Numbered from the stretch's first letter, positions 16,203 to 25,883 are shown. The stretch: 64,000 nt of DNA from Actinoalloteichus_B caeruleus (GCF_000718005.1 NZ_JODV01000007.1), one strand, 5' to 3'. Numbers and translations are program-made. Notes: generated by a model not told the origin, from the letters alone.

Positions 16203-17222
16203 TCAGGTCGTTCGCGCCTGCATGTAGTCGATGAGGTCGCCCAGCGCGTCGTTCGCCGCCCCCTTCGGCAGCGTGTCCAGCTGGGCACGGGCCTGGCGCG
16301 CGTAGTCGGCGAGGGTTTCCCGGGCCTTGCGCAGGCCGTCCGAGGCGCGGAGCAGCTCCAACGCCTCGGCCACCTGGCGGTCGTCGGTCAGCGGGCCCCG
16401 CAACAGCTCCGTCAACCGACCCTGGCCGTTCTCGTCGCCCAGGGCGTAGAGCATCGGCAGGGTGAGCACGCCCTCCCGCAGGTCCGTTCCGGGCGTCTTC
16501 CCCGACTCGGTCGCCGGAGAGTCGATGTCGATCACGTCATCGGAGATCTGGAACATGCTGCCGACGAGCTCGCCCAACCGGCGCAGCGCCCGGACCTCGG
16601 CCTCGGCGGCACCGGAGAGCATCCCCCCGTACTGCCCCGAAGTCGCGATCAGCGACCCCGTCTTCTCGGCGATGACCGTGAGGTAGTGCGAGACCCGGTC
16701 CGCCCCGGCGGCGGGCCCCGTGCTCTCCCGCATCTGCCCGGTGACCAGCTCCCCGAAAGTCGAGGCGATGATCCTCGCCGCCTCGACCCCGAGGTCGGCG
16801 ACCAGGTAGGAGGCCCTGGCGAACAGGAAGTCCCCGGTGAGGATCGCGATCGAGTTGTCCCAGCGGGCGTTGGCGCTCGGCGCCCCGCGCCGCATGCTGG
16901 CCTCGTCCATCACGTCGTCGTGGTACAGGCTCGCGAGGTGCACGAGTTCCACGGCCGCGGCGGCCTTGACCACGTCCTCGTTGATGCCCCGACCGAACTG
17001 GGCCGCCAGCAGGGTGAACAGCGGCCGGAACCGCTTGCCCCCCGCCTCGAAGAGGTGGTGCGAGGTCTCCGAGATCAGGGCGACCTCGCTGCGCAACAAC
17101 TCCCGGAGGAGCGCTTCCACTTCCCGCAGCCCGGAACCCAGGGCCGAGGAAAGCCCTGGGTCCTCGATGTTCAGGGAGGAGAATCTCTCGCCGCCCGAAC
17201 CGGTCCGCGCACTACTCGACAC
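16203..17222 (-). CDS. grcC: Long-chain polyprenyl diphosphate synthase
   Basis: This 339-residue trans-isoprenyl diphosphate synthase builds the polyprenyl tail, most likely that of menaquinone. Both aspartate-rich motifs are present: DDVMD (in LVHLASLYHDDVMDEA) and DDVID. Small residues before the first motif (LASLYH) fit a long-chain product. GGKRFRP and the lysine/arginine diphosphate ligands are also visible. The GTG at 17222 lies only 34 bases behind the nuoN stop on the same strand, so the gene is probably cotranscribed with complex I. The exact chain length cannot be read. Confidence 0.88.
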   Translation of the reverse strand: MSSSARTGSGGERFSSLNIEDPGLSSALGSGLREVEALLRELLRSEVALISETSHHLFEAGGKRFRPLFTLLAAQFGRGINEDVVKAAAAVELVHLASLYHDDVMDEASMRRGAPSANARWDNSIAILTGDFLFARASYLVADLGVEAARIIASTFGELVTGQMRESTGPAAGADRVSHYLTVIAEKTGSLIATSGQYGGMLSGAAEAEVRALRRLGELVGSMFQISDDVIDIDSPATESGKTPGTDLREGVLTLPMLYALGDENGQGRLTELLRGPLTDDRQVAEALELLRASDGLRKARETLADYARQARAQLDTLPKGAANDALGDLIDYMQARTT

Positions 17223-17256
17223 GTCAACGCCGCCTTCTCACCAGGGGCCCGCGCGC

Positions 17257-18864
17257 CTACGACACGAACCCGCCCACACTTGCCCAGTCCAGGGCGAACG
17301 CCGGGAGCACGCCCAGCAGGAGCGTGACCACGACCCCGAGGGTAATGGCCGCCGTGGTGAAGGCACCGGGCACACTGACCGTCGGACCGTCCTGGGCCGG
17401 CTCGCTGAAGTACATCAGGACGATGACGCGCAGGTAGAAGAAGGCCGCGATGGCGCTCGCCAGCAGGGCGACGACCACCAACGGGGCCATCCCGTCGGCG
17501 ATCGCGGCGGAGAAGACCGCCAGCTTGCCCATGAAGCCACTCGTCATGGGAATCCCGGCCAGGGCCAGCAGCAGGAACGCGAAGGTCACGGCGACCAGCG
17601 GAGACCGCTTCGCGAGCCCGGCCCACTGGGACAGGTGCGTGGCCTCGCCGTTGCCGTCCCGGACCAGCGTGATGATCCCGAACGCCGCCAGCGTGGTGAA
17701 GCCGTAGGCCAGCAGGTAGAACATCGTGCCGGACAGGCCGTCCTCGGTCATCGCGATGGCTCCCACGAGCAGGAACCCGGCGTGCGCGATCGAGGAGTAG
17801 GCGATCATCCGCTTCATGTCGGTCTGGGTGAGGCCCAGCACCGCGCCGATGAGCATCGAGACGATGGCCACCGCCCACAGCACGCCACGCCACTCCCAGC
17901 TGCTCGCCTCGAACGCCAGGGTCAGCACCCGCAGGATGGCGCCGAAGGCGGCGACCTTCGTGCACGCGGCCATGAAGGCGGTCACCGGGGTCGGCGCGCC
18001 CTGGTACACGTCCGGCGTCCAGGCGTGGAACGGGCCGATGGAGGCCTTGAAGAGCAGGCCGACCACCAGCAGGCCGAAGCCGGCGTAGAGCAGGGTCTCC
18101 GGGCGGTCGGTGCCGGCGGTGGCTGCCGCGATGTCGACCAGGCGGACGGAACCCGCGTAGCCGTAGAGCAGCGCGAGACCGTAGAGGAAGAACGCCGAGG
18201 AGAACGCGCCCAGCAGGAAGTACTTGACCGCCGACTCCTGGGAGATGAGCCGCCGGCGCCGGGCCAGACCGCACATCAGGTAGAGCGGGAGGCTGAGCAC
18301 CTCCAGGGCGACGAACATGGTGAGCAGGTCGTTCGCCGCGAGGAAGACCATCATGCCGCCGAGCGCGAACAGCGCGAGCGGGAACACCTCGGTCTGCCGA
18401 CCGGGCGCCTGGTACTGGACGGGGTCACCCCCCGGGGCCGGCGGGACGGGGCTGGCGAAGGCCCCGCCGTCCACCGAACGGTCGGCGATCAGCAACAGCG
18501 CCCCGAAGGACAGCGCCAGCAGGGTGCCCCACAGGAACAACGCCGGGTAGTCGGCGGAGAACAACGGAACGGCCTGCCCCGCGACCGTGATGCCCCCGGT
18601 GCCGACGACGGCGTCCGAGTTCACGTAGAGGCCGAGCGCGAGACCCGCGACCACGACGGTGAGCAGCGACAGCGTGACCTGCACCGACCACCGGCGCTCC
18701 CTCGGAAGGAACGCCTCGACCAGCACGCTGAGGCAGGCGGCGACGAACACCACCACGACCGGCGAGATCGCCTGCCAGTCGATCTCCGGGATGTTCACCG
18801 CCGACTGCGCGACATCCTGGGAGCCGAGCGTGGCCTGGAACATTGGTGACAGGCTCATCCCCAC
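17257..18864 (-). CDS. nuoN: NADH-quinone oxidoreductase subunit N
   Basis: NuoN is one of the three antiporter-like proton-pumping subunits of complex I. The 535 residues hold about 14 membrane segments. LLFKASIGPFHAWTPDVYQGAPTPVTAFM carries the conserved pump lysine, and MKRMIAYSSIAHAGF is the second signature. A proline-rich loop (VPPAPGGDPVQYQAPGRQ) sits in the first third. GTG at 18864 lies one base past the nuoM stop. The last gene of the nuo set, it is followed by grcC. Confidence 0.95.
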   Translation of the reverse strand: MGMSLSPMFQATLGSQDVAQSAVNIPEIDWQAISPVVVVFVAACLSVLVEAFLPRERRWSVQVTLSLLTVVVAGLALGLYVNSDAVVGTGGITVAGQAVPLFSADYPALFLWGTLLALSFGALLLIADRSVDGGAFASPVPPAPGGDPVQYQAPGRQTEVFPLALFALGGMMVFLAANDLLTMFVALEVLSLPLYLMCGLARRRRLISQESAVKYFLLGAFSSAFFLYGLALLYGYAGSVRLVDIAAATAGTDRPETLLYAGFGLLVVGLLFKASIGPFHAWTPDVYQGAPTPVTAFMAACTKVAAFGAILRVLTLAFEASSWEWRGVLWAVAIVSMLIGAVLGLTQTDMKRMIAYSSIAHAGFLLVGAIAMTEDGLSGTMFYLLAYGFTTLAAFGIITLVRDGNGEATHLSQWAGLAKRSPLVAVTFAFLLLALAGIPMTSGFMGKLAVFSAAIADGMAPLVVVALLASAIAAFFYLRVIVLMYFSEPAQDGPTVSVPGAFTTAAITLGVVVTLLLGVLPAFALDWASVGGFVS

Positions 18865-18865
18865 G

Positions 18866-20455
18866 TCAGTTGCCTTCCTGCACCGGGTCCGTGACGCCGA
18901 GCTCCGTCAGCGTCGCGTCAACAGAAGGTGTGATCACGTCCAGCACCGGCTGGGGGTACACACCGAGGAACAGCACCAGCGCCACCAACGGCGCCAGCAC
19001 CGCCAGCTCCCGACGACTCAGGTCCGGAACCTTGCTCGCGAGCCTGGCGGCCAGCCCCTCCGAGGACGGGTCCCCGGCCGCGCCCGGGCCGCCGGCCAGC
19101 CCCAGGACCGCGTTGCCGCGCAGCGGTCCCTGCATGACCCGCTGGTACACCCACAGCACGTACAACGCCGCCAGGACCATGCCGACCGCCGCGATCACGG
19201 TGAACACCGGCTGCGTCGGGAACGCGCCGATGAGCACCAGGAACTCGCTGACGAAGGAGTTCGTGCCCGGCAGGGCCAGCGAGGCGAGACCAGCGACGAC
19301 GAACATGCCGGCGAGCACCGGCGTCAGCTTCGCCAACCCGCCGTAGTCACTGATGTTGCGAGAGCCACCCCTGGCGATGACCATGCCGACCACCAGGAAC
19401 AGCATGCCGGTGGCGATGCCGTGGTTGACCATGTACAGCACGGCGCCCGCCTGGGCCTGGCTGGTGAAGGCGAACACACCGAGGGCGATGAACCCGAAGT
19501 GCGCCACCGACGTGTAGGACACGAACCGCTTCATGTCGTCCTGGCCCACCGCGAGCAGGGCGCCGTAGATGACGCCCGCCACCGCGAGCACCAGCACCAG
19601 CGGTGCGAGCTCCCGACTGGCGTCGGGGAACATCGGCAGGCAGTACCGCAGGAAACCGTAGGTGCCGATCTTGTCCAGCACACCGACCAACAGCACCCCG
19701 ACGCCGATCGGCGCCTCGGCACCGGCGTCCGGCAGCCACGTGTGCAACGGCACCAGGGGAGCCTTGATCGCGAAGGCGATGAAGAAGCCGAGGAACAACC
19801 AGATCTGGGTGCTCGTGTCCGCCGTGGACACCGTGGCGACCAGCGTCTCCCAGTCGAAGGTGCCGCTGCCGAGCTGGTTGCCGCTCACCACGTACACGCC
19901 GATCACGGAGGCCAGCATGATCAGGCCGCCGAGCAGCGAGTACAGGAAGAACTTGACCGCCGCGTACTGCCGCCGAGCCCCACCGAACCGGCCGATGAGG
20001 AAGTACATCGGCACCAGCACCGCTTCGAAGAGCACGTAGAAGAGCAGCACGTCCGTGGCGGCGAACACACCCACCATCAGCGCCTGCATCAGCAGGATCA
20101 GCGAGTAGAAACCCGCCGCGGTGCGTTCCTCGGGCAGCCGGTCGTTCCACGACCCGCCGATGACGATCGGGACCAGGATTCCGATCAACGCGATCATGAC
20201 GAGCGCGATGCCGTCCACCCCGACCGCGAAGTGCACACCGAACTGCGGGATCCACTCCGCCGAGCTGCTCAGCTGGATCCGGTCACCGGCCGGGTCGTAC
20301 GCCGCCCAGGCGGCGATGACCAGGGCGAGCTCGGCGATCGAGAAACCGAGCGCGACACCCTTGGCCACCCGGTCGTCGGAGCGCAGGAACGCCACGACCA
20401 GCGCGCCGAGCAGGGGCAGGAAGAGTAGCGCGAGGAGCAATACCGAACCGCTCAC
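18866..20455 (-). CDS. nuoM: NADH-quinone oxidoreductase subunit M
   Basis: NuoM is an antiporter-like proton-pumping subunit. The 529 residues show about 14 membrane segments, the conserved VLFEAVLVPMYFLIGRFGG (pump glutamate), FAIKAPLVPLHTWLPDAG (lysine) and MKRFVSYTSVAHFGF. The GTG start at 20455 is used. It is separated from nuoL by 142 bases that contain a hairpin, the only real break in the operon besides that before nuoB. Confidence 0.96.
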   Translation of the reverse strand: MSGSVLLLALLFLPLLGALVVAFLRSDDRVAKGVALGFSIAELALVIAAWAAYDPAGDRIQLSSSAEWIPQFGVHFAVGVDGIALVMIALIGILVPIVIGGSWNDRLPEERTAAGFYSLILLMQALMVGVFAATDVLLFYVLFEAVLVPMYFLIGRFGGARRQYAAVKFFLYSLLGGLIMLASVIGVYVVSGNQLGSGTFDWETLVATVSTADTSTQIWLFLGFFIAFAIKAPLVPLHTWLPDAGAEAPIGVGVLLVGVLDKIGTYGFLRYCLPMFPDASRELAPLVLVLAVAGVIYGALLAVGQDDMKRFVSYTSVAHFGFIALGVFAFTSQAQAGAVLYMVNHGIATGMLFLVVGMVIARGGSRNISDYGGLAKLTPVLAGMFVVAGLASLALPGTNSFVSEFLVLIGAFPTQPVFTVIAAVGMVLAALYVLWVYQRVMQGPLRGNAVLGLAGGPGAAGDPSSEGLAARLASKVPDLSRRELAVLAPLVALVLFLGVYPQPVLDVITPSVDATLTELGVTDPVQEGN

Positions 20456-20476
20456 TGGTCCTCCCCACCGACGGGG

Positions 20477-20505
20477 CCGGTCCCGGCCGGCAAGCCGGCC
20501 ACCGG
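20477..20505. repeat. Hairpin in the nuoL-nuoM gap
   Basis: Nested arms ccggt (20477-20481) with accgg (20501-20505), and ggccgg (20485-20490) with ccggcc (20495-20500), form a stable stem around caag. It lies in the 142-base gap between nuoL and nuoM. It could be an RNA-processing or attenuation element that sets the level of the last genes. Confidence 0.4.
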
Positions 20506-20597
20506 ACGCGTCGTCCTCACTGGATACCGATCGTGGGCCCGTGCGCCGGGCCGGTTGTCACCACGCATGCGTCGCTGGACGCTCCTGACTTGTCCGG

Positions 20598-22580
20598 TCA
20601 CGTGAACCTCACCATCAGCAGCGCCGCGGTGAGCAGGACCGCTCCACCCAGGATGCTCAGCGCGTAGGACCGGACGAAACCGGTCTGGGCGCGTCGCAAC
20701 CGGCCGGAGCTGCCGCCGAGCAGGGCGGCGATCCCGTTCACCAGCCCGTCGACACCCCTGTTGTCCACGTAGACGAGCGCCCTGGTGAGCCAGGTGCCCG
20801 GGCGGGCGAACAACGTCTCGTTGAGCGCGTTGCCGTAGAGGTCGGCCCGCGCCGCGCGGACCGGGAACGACACCTGGGCCGGTGCGGTGGCGGGAACCGG
20901 GCGGCGTCCCACCAGCAACCAGGCCAGCAGCACGCCGACGGCCGAGAGACCGACCACCAGGAACGGGATCACCGAGTGCGGCAACGCGCCGCCCTCGGCG
21001 TGGGCCACGGCGCCGAGCGAGGGTTCCAGCCAGCCGAGCAGGCGGTCACCCGAGTACAGCAGCACCCCGCCGAACACCGAGCCGAAGGCCAGCACGATCA
21101 TCGGCACGGTCATGCTCGCCGGCGACTCGTGCGGGTGGTACTCGCGGCCGTCCGCCGACTTCTGCCCCTTCCAGCGCTTCTCGCCGAAGAAGGTCATCAG
21201 CATCAGGCGGGTCATGTAGAAGGCGGTCAGCGCGGCGCCCAGCGCGGCGGCCCCGCCGAAGACCCAGCCCCGCCAGCCCTCCTGGGCGAAGGCGGCCGCG
21301 ACGATCTCGTCCTTGGAGAAGTAGCCGGAGAGGAACGGGAACCCGATCAGGGCCAGGTAGCCGAGCCCGAAGGTGACGAAGGTGATCGGCATGTGCTTCG
21401 CCAGCCCGCCGAAGCGGCGCATGTTCACCTCGTCGTTCATGCCGTGCATGACCGAACCGGCCCCGAGGAACAGCCCCGCCTTGAAGAAGCCGTGGGTGAG
21501 CAGGTGGAAGATACCGAGCGCGTACCCGGCCGGCCCCAGGCCGACGGCGAGGATCATGTAGCCGATCTGGCTCACCGTGGAGTAGGCGAGCACCTTCTTG
21601 ATGTCGTCGTAGGCGCACCCGATGATCGCGCCGATCAGCAGTGTGAGCGCGCCGATGATGGTGACGACCAGGCGGCCGTCCTCGGTGAGGTTGTAGATCG
21701 GGTTGGACCGGGCGATCAGGTAGACACCGGCGGTGACCATCGTCGCCGCGTGGATGAGCGCCGACACCGGGGTCGGGCCCTCCATCGCGTCGGGGAGCCA
21801 CGCCTGGAGCGGGAACTGACCGGACTTGCCGCAGGCACCCAGGAGGAGCAGCAGGGCGATCGCCAGCAGGACACCGGTCGGCATCTCGCCGGCCCTGGCG
21901 AAGACCTCCGTGTACTGGGTGGTCCCCAGCTCGGCGAACATCAGGAAGATCGCCAGCGCCAGGCCGACGTCGCCGACCCGGTTCATCAGGAAGGCCTTCT
22001 TCGCGGCGGTCGCCGCTGCTGGCCGGTGCTGCCAGAACGCGATCAGCAGGTAGGAGGCGAGGCCGACACCCTCCCAGCCCAGGTACAGCGTCACGAAGCT
22101 GTTGCCGAGCACCAGGATGAGCATGGCGCCGACGAAGAGGTTCAGGTACGCGAAGAAGCGCCGGCGCTCGGTGTTGTCCGCTCCGCTCCGGCCCGCCTGG
22201 TCGTGGCTCATGTAGCCGACGGAGTAGATGTGGATGAGCGCACCCACACCGGTGATGAGCAGGACGAACACCATGGACAGCGGGTCGATGCGCAGGCCGA
22301 ACTCGACGTTCAGCGCGTTCACCGGGATCCAGTCGAACAGGTGCAGTTCCCGCACGCGTTCGTCGGCCGGCATGCCGGTCATCGACAGGAACAACGCCAG
22401 CCCGTAGACGAAGGCGGCGATGACGGTGGCGCAACCGAGCAGGTGGCCCCAGGCGTTGGTCCGCCTGCCACCCAGCAGCAGCACCGCCGCCCCGAACAGC
22501 GGCAGCGCGATCAGCAGCCAGCCGTACTCGGCCACGCCCGACGCGGCGAGCGGCTCTTGGACAGCCAGGAACGTCTCCAA
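20598..22580 (-). CDS. nuoL: NADH-quinone oxidoreductase subunit L
   Basis: NuoL is the distal proton pump with the long lateral helix. The 660 residues include MSVFVLLITGVGALIHIYSVGYM-like segment, WEGVGLASYLLIAFW, FPLQAWLPDAMEGPTPVSALIHAATMV and the C-terminal helix region ending LLTAALLMVRF. The start is a TTG at 22580, the only one with a ribosome site (gagggg) in place and directly behind the nuoK stop. A loop near residue 490 (KRWKGQKSADGREYHPHESP) is polar and inserted between membrane segments. Confidence 0.95.
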   Translation of the reverse strand: METFLAVQEPLAASGVAEYGWLLIALPLFGAAVLLLGGRRTNAWGHLLGCATVIAAFVYGLALFLSMTGMPADERVRELHLFDWIPVNALNVEFGLRIDPLSMVFVLLITGVGALIHIYSVGYMSHDQAGRSGADNTERRRFFAYLNLFVGAMLILVLGNSFVTLYLGWEGVGLASYLLIAFWQHRPAAATAAKKAFLMNRVGDVGLALAIFLMFAELGTTQYTEVFARAGEMPTGVLLAIALLLLLGACGKSGQFPLQAWLPDAMEGPTPVSALIHAATMVTAGVYLIARSNPIYNLTEDGRLVVTIIGALTLLIGAIIGCAYDDIKKVLAYSTVSQIGYMILAVGLGPAGYALGIFHLLTHGFFKAGLFLGAGSVMHGMNDEVNMRRFGGLAKHMPITFVTFGLGYLALIGFPFLSGYFSKDEIVAAAFAQEGWRGWVFGGAAALGAALTAFYMTRLMLMTFFGEKRWKGQKSADGREYHPHESPASMTVPMIVLAFGSVFGGVLLYSGDRLLGWLEPSLGAVAHAEGGALPHSVIPFLVVGLSAVGVLLAWLLVGRRPVPATAPAQVSFPVRAARADLYGNALNETLFARPGTWLTRALVYVDNRGVDGLVNGIAALLGGSSGRLRRAQTGFVRSYALSILGGAVLLTAALLMVRFT

Positions 22581-22590
22581 CGTCGACCCC

Positions 22591-22890
22591 TCAGTACTTC
22601 AACAGGTTGGCGTCGTCGACCGAGGCCGACCGGCGCGTCTTGAAGATCGACATGATGATCGCCAGTCCGACCACCACCTCGGCAGCCGCGACGACCATGA
22701 CGAAGAAGGCCATGATCTGGCCGTCGAGCTCCCCGTTGATCCTCGCGAAGGTCACCAGCGACAGGTTGACCGCGTTGAGCATCAGCTCCACGCACATGAA
22801 CACCACGATCGCGTTGCGCCGGACCAGCACGCCGACGGCTCCGATGGTGAAGAGCAGAGCCGACAGCAGCAGGTAGTACGTCGGTGTCAC
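22591..22890 (-). CDS. nuoK: NADH-quinone oxidoreductase subunit K
   Basis: NuoK is a small three-helix proton-channel subunit. The 99 residues match the family length, with the conserved membrane glutamates in FMCVELMLNAVNL and VVAAAEVVVGLAI. The GTG start at 22890 overlaps the nuoJ stop as GTGA. Confidence 0.97.
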   Translation of the reverse strand: MTPTYYLLLSALLFTIGAVGVLVRRNAIVVFMCVELMLNAVNLSLVTFARINGELDGQIMAFFVMVVAAAEVVVGLAIIMSIFKTRRSASVDDANLLKY

Positions 22891-23900
22891 GCCCTACCCT
22901 CCTCTTCCCCCGTGTCGGAGCCGGTCTTCCGGTCCGTGTCCTCCGCCGCCGGGGCCTCCGGCCCCGCCGCGTCAGCCCCCGTCGGCTCCGCGTCCTCGGC
23001 GTCCGCGTCCTCCGGGGAGCCCGTCGTCAACGCGCGGGCGCCGGGTTCGCCGGCACCGCCGGCGACACTCGCCCGGTCCGCGTCGAGCGTGCGCACCGCG
23101 GTGGACTCGATGATCTCGGAGAGCGACTCCGGCGCGACCGAACCGTCGGGCAGCAGCGCCGGCACCGCGACCGAGTTGGCGGTGGCGAACACGCCGGGCC
23201 CGGGCAGTGGCGAGACCCGGGGCTTGTCACCCCGGAACCGTTCGTCGGCCTGCTCGCGCTGGGACTTGCGCGGCGGCGCCGACCGCTTGTCGGCCAGGAC
23301 GAACATCAGCGCGCCCACCGTCGCGACCACCAGCAGCGCGCCGGTGAGCTCGAAGGGGAACACGTAGTCGGTGAAGAGCAGGTTGCCCAGCCCGGTCACG
23401 TTCCCGTCCTGCACGGCGTTCACCGCGCCCAACCCCGCCGACTCCACGGTGCCGAGGGACCTGGCGACCGCTCCGACCACCAGCACGGCGAAACCCACGC
23501 CGAACAGCGTCGCGAGCAGCCGTTGGCCCCGGATCACCTCGACCACGGAGTCCGCGCTGTCCCGGCCGACCAGCATCAGCACGAACAGGAACAGCATCAT
23601 GATCGCGCCGGTGTACACGATGATCTGCACGATCCCGAGGAACGGGGCCTGCTGCACCATGTACACGACACCGAGCGAGAGCATGGTCAGCACCAGCCAG
23701 AGCGCGGAGTGCACCGCGTTCCGCGCGAACACCATGCCCAGCGCGCCAGCCAGGGCCAGCGGGCCGAGGATCCAGAACGCGATGGTCTCGCCGATTCCGA
23801 TGACCTCGGGTCCGGACACCGGCGTACCGGCCTGGGCCAGCAGCGGGCCCGACGCGGACGCGGCCGCGCCGAGCTGACTCGCGAGTGTTGCCAGGCTCAC
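22887..23900 (-). CDS. nuoJ: NADH-quinone oxidoreductase subunit J with an acidic C-terminal extension
   Basis: NuoJ is a five-helix membrane subunit near the quinone chamber. The first 205 residues are normal, with the conserved segments NAVHSALWLVLTMLSLGVVYM and VQIIVYTGAIMMLFLFVLML. The protein is 337 residues long, well beyond the usual 165-285. The last 60 residues are rich in Asp, Glu, Ala and Pro and probably disordered on the cytoplasmic side. GTG at 23900 overlaps the nuoI stop. Confidence 0.93.
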   Translation of the reverse strand: MSLATLASQLGAAASASGPLLAQAGTPVSGPEVIGIGETIAFWILGPLALAGALGMVFARNAVHSALWLVLTMLSLGVVYMVQQAPFLGIVQIIVYTGAIMMLFLFVLMLVGRDSADSVVEVIRGQRLLATLFGVGFAVLVVGAVARSLGTVESAGLGAVNAVQDGNVTGLGNLLFTDYVFPFELTGALLVVATVGALMFVLADKRSAPPRKSQREQADERFRGDKPRVSPLPGPGVFATANSVAVPALLPDGSVAPESLSEIIESTAVRTLDADRASVAGGAGEPGARALTTGSPEDADAEDAEPTGADAAGPEAPAAEDTDRKTGSDTGEEEGRA

Positions 23901-24463
23901 CGCCGGGCCTCCTCAGAGCCGGTCTCCACAGTGCTTCCCTCCGGGACACCCGCCCGCCTGGCCAGCTCGGGGCCGTGGACGTAGTAGTCCTGCTCGTCCT
24001 CGCCGAGCCGCATCGGGTGCGGCGGCTGCTCCATGCCGGGCAGCAGCGGAGCGAGGAGCTGTTCCTTCGTGTAGATCAGGTCCTGGCGGTTGTCGTTGGC
24101 CAACTCGAAGTCGGTGATCATCGTCAGCGACCGGGTCGGGCAGGCCTCCACGCACAGGCCGCAGCCGATGCAACGCAGGTAGTTGATCTGGTAGTCGGCT
24201 CCGTACCGCTCGCCGGGCGAGAACCGGGCCTCCTCCGTGTTGTCCCCGCCCTCGACGAAGATGGCGTCCGCCGGGCAGGCCCACGCGCACAGCTCGCAGC
24301 CCACGCACTTCTCCAGCCCGTCCGGGTGCCGGTTGAGCTGGTGCCTGCCGTGGAAGCGGGCCGCCGGGATCTTCGGGACCTCCGGGTACTCCTCGGTGGC
24401 GACCTTCTTGAACATCGTCGAGAAGGTGACCCCGAAACCCTTGAGGGGGTCAAACAGTCCCAT
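23897..24463 (-). CDS. nuoI: NADH-quinone oxidoreductase subunit I
   Basis: NuoI carries the two [4Fe-4S] clusters N6a and N6b in the peripheral arm. In 188 residues the motifs CVGCELCAWACP and CIGCGLCVEACPTRSL are complete. The conserved FDPLKGFGVTFSTMFKK amphipathic start and the RHQLNRHPDGLEKC stretch are typical of actinobacteria. ATG at 24463 lies inside the nuoH end (14-base overlap), so the two are coupled. Confidence 0.96.
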   Translation of the reverse strand: MGLFDPLKGFGVTFSTMFKKVATEEYPEVPKIPAARFHGRHQLNRHPDGLEKCVGCELCAWACPADAIFVEGGDNTEEARFSPGERYGADYQINYLRCIGCGLCVEACPTRSLTMITDFELANDNRQDLIYTKEQLLAPLLPGMEQPPHPMRLGEDEQDYYVHGPELARRAGVPEGSTVETGSEEARR

Positions 24464-25883
24464 TGCCGTCCTCCTTCGCGGAGCTGGCACGGTCCCGCGT
24501 GTCAACTCCGGACTGACCGGCGTCGGGCCGGTCGGCTGCTGTGCCCTCGGTGTCGTCGCCGCCCGTGGGCTCGTCGTCGGCGAGCGCGGCGCCGGCCCCG
24601 AGTGCTGAGGTGCCCGCGCCGATCGCGGCGCGCTCACGGGTCTGGGTGGCCGCCGGCCGCCGCTTCGGCCGCTCGGGTACCTCCAGGTCCAGCGGCGGAA
24701 CGGGGAAGTTCCCGCCGGACAACCTCGGCCCGGTCTCCTCCTCGACCCGCCGGTCGGGGATGAGGAAGGTCGCGGCGACCAGCACGACCAGGGTGATCGC
24801 GAAGGCGATCATGAACTGGGTGGTGGTGACGCCCTCGCTGCTCAACGCGCGGATCGCGGCGACCAGCACGAACCACAGCAACGCGACCGGCACGAGGACC
24901 TTCCAGCCCAGGTGCATGAACTGGTCGTAGCGGAACCGGGGGAGCGCCGCCCGGAGCCAGATGAACAGGAACAGGAAGGCGAAGGTCTTCAGGAGGAACC
25001 ACAACAACGGCCACCAGCCGGTGTTGAACATGCCGTCGGCGACCGACCCCAACCCGAAGGGCGCGTGCCAGCCACCGAGGAACATCGTGGTCGCGAGCGC
25101 GGAGACCGTCGTCATGTTCACGTACTCGGCGAGGAAGAACATGGCGAACTTCAGCGACGAGTACTCGGTGTGGAAGCCACCGACCAGCTCGGACTCGGCC
25201 TCGGGGAGGTCGAAGGGCGCCCGGTTCGTCTCACCGACCATCGAGATGACGTAGATGAGGAACGGCACCGGCAGCAGGAAGACGAACCACCCCTGCTCCG
25301 CCTGGGCCGCGACGATCTGCGAGGTGTACAGCGAGCCCGAGTAGAGGACCACCGTCACGATCGCCAGTCCCATCGCGATCTCGTAGGAGATCACCTGGGC
25401 CGCGGACCGCAGCGCGCCGAGCAGCGGGTACGGCGAGCCCGAGGCCCAGCCGCCGAGCAGGATGCCGTAGACGCCGACGGAGGCGCAGGCCAGGACCACC
25501 AGGACCCCGGCTGGCACGTCGGCCAGTTGGAGGGCCGTGGTGTGGCCGAAGATGGAGACCTCGCCGCCGATCGGGATCACGGCGAAGGCGAGGAAGGCGG
25601 GGATCGCGGCGACGATCGGGGCGAGGAAGTACACCCACTTGTCCGCCAGGGCGGGCCGGATGTCCTCCTTGAACGCCAGCTTCAGCGCGTCACCGACCGA
25701 CTGGAGGATGCCGAACGGGCCGGCCCGGTTGGGGCCCGGCCTGTTCTGCATCCGCCCGATAATCCGGCGTTCCGCCCAGATCATGAGGATGGTGATGACC
25801 ATCAGCATGGCGAAGATCGCGACCATCTTCACGATGGTCAGCCAGATCGGGTCGTTCGCGATGAGCTCGGCCGTGGGGCTCAT
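24450..25883 (-). CDS. nuoH: NADH-quinone oxidoreductase subunit H
   Basis: NuoH forms the membrane end of the quinone channel. About eight helices are visible, with the conserved AERRIIGRMQNRPGPNRAGP loop, the GEVSIFGHTTALQLADVP segment, and ETNRAPFDLPEAESELVGGFHTEYS. The protein is 477 residues long. The last 80 residues after the membrane core (from about 390) are polar and Ala/Asp-rich, a tail absent from most homologues. ATG at 25883 overlaps the nuoG stop (ATGA). Confidence 0.95.
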   Translation of the reverse strand: MSPTAELIANDPIWLTIVKMVAIFAMLMVITILMIWAERRIIGRMQNRPGPNRAGPFGILQSVGDALKLAFKEDIRPALADKWVYFLAPIVAAIPAFLAFAVIPIGGEVSIFGHTTALQLADVPAGVLVVLACASVGVYGILLGGWASGSPYPLLGALRSAAQVISYEIAMGLAIVTVVLYSGSLYTSQIVAAQAEQGWFVFLLPVPFLIYVISMVGETNRAPFDLPEAESELVGGFHTEYSSLKFAMFFLAEYVNMTTVSALATTMFLGGWHAPFGLGSVADGMFNTGWWPLLWFLLKTFAFLFLFIWLRAALPRFRYDQFMHLGWKVLVPVALLWFVLVAAIRALSSEGVTTTQFMIAFAITLVVLVAATFLIPDRRVEEETGPRLSGGNFPVPPLDLEVPERPKRRPAATQTRERAAIGAGTSALGAGAALADDEPTGGDDTEGTAADRPDAGQSGVDTRDRASSAKEDGNGTV

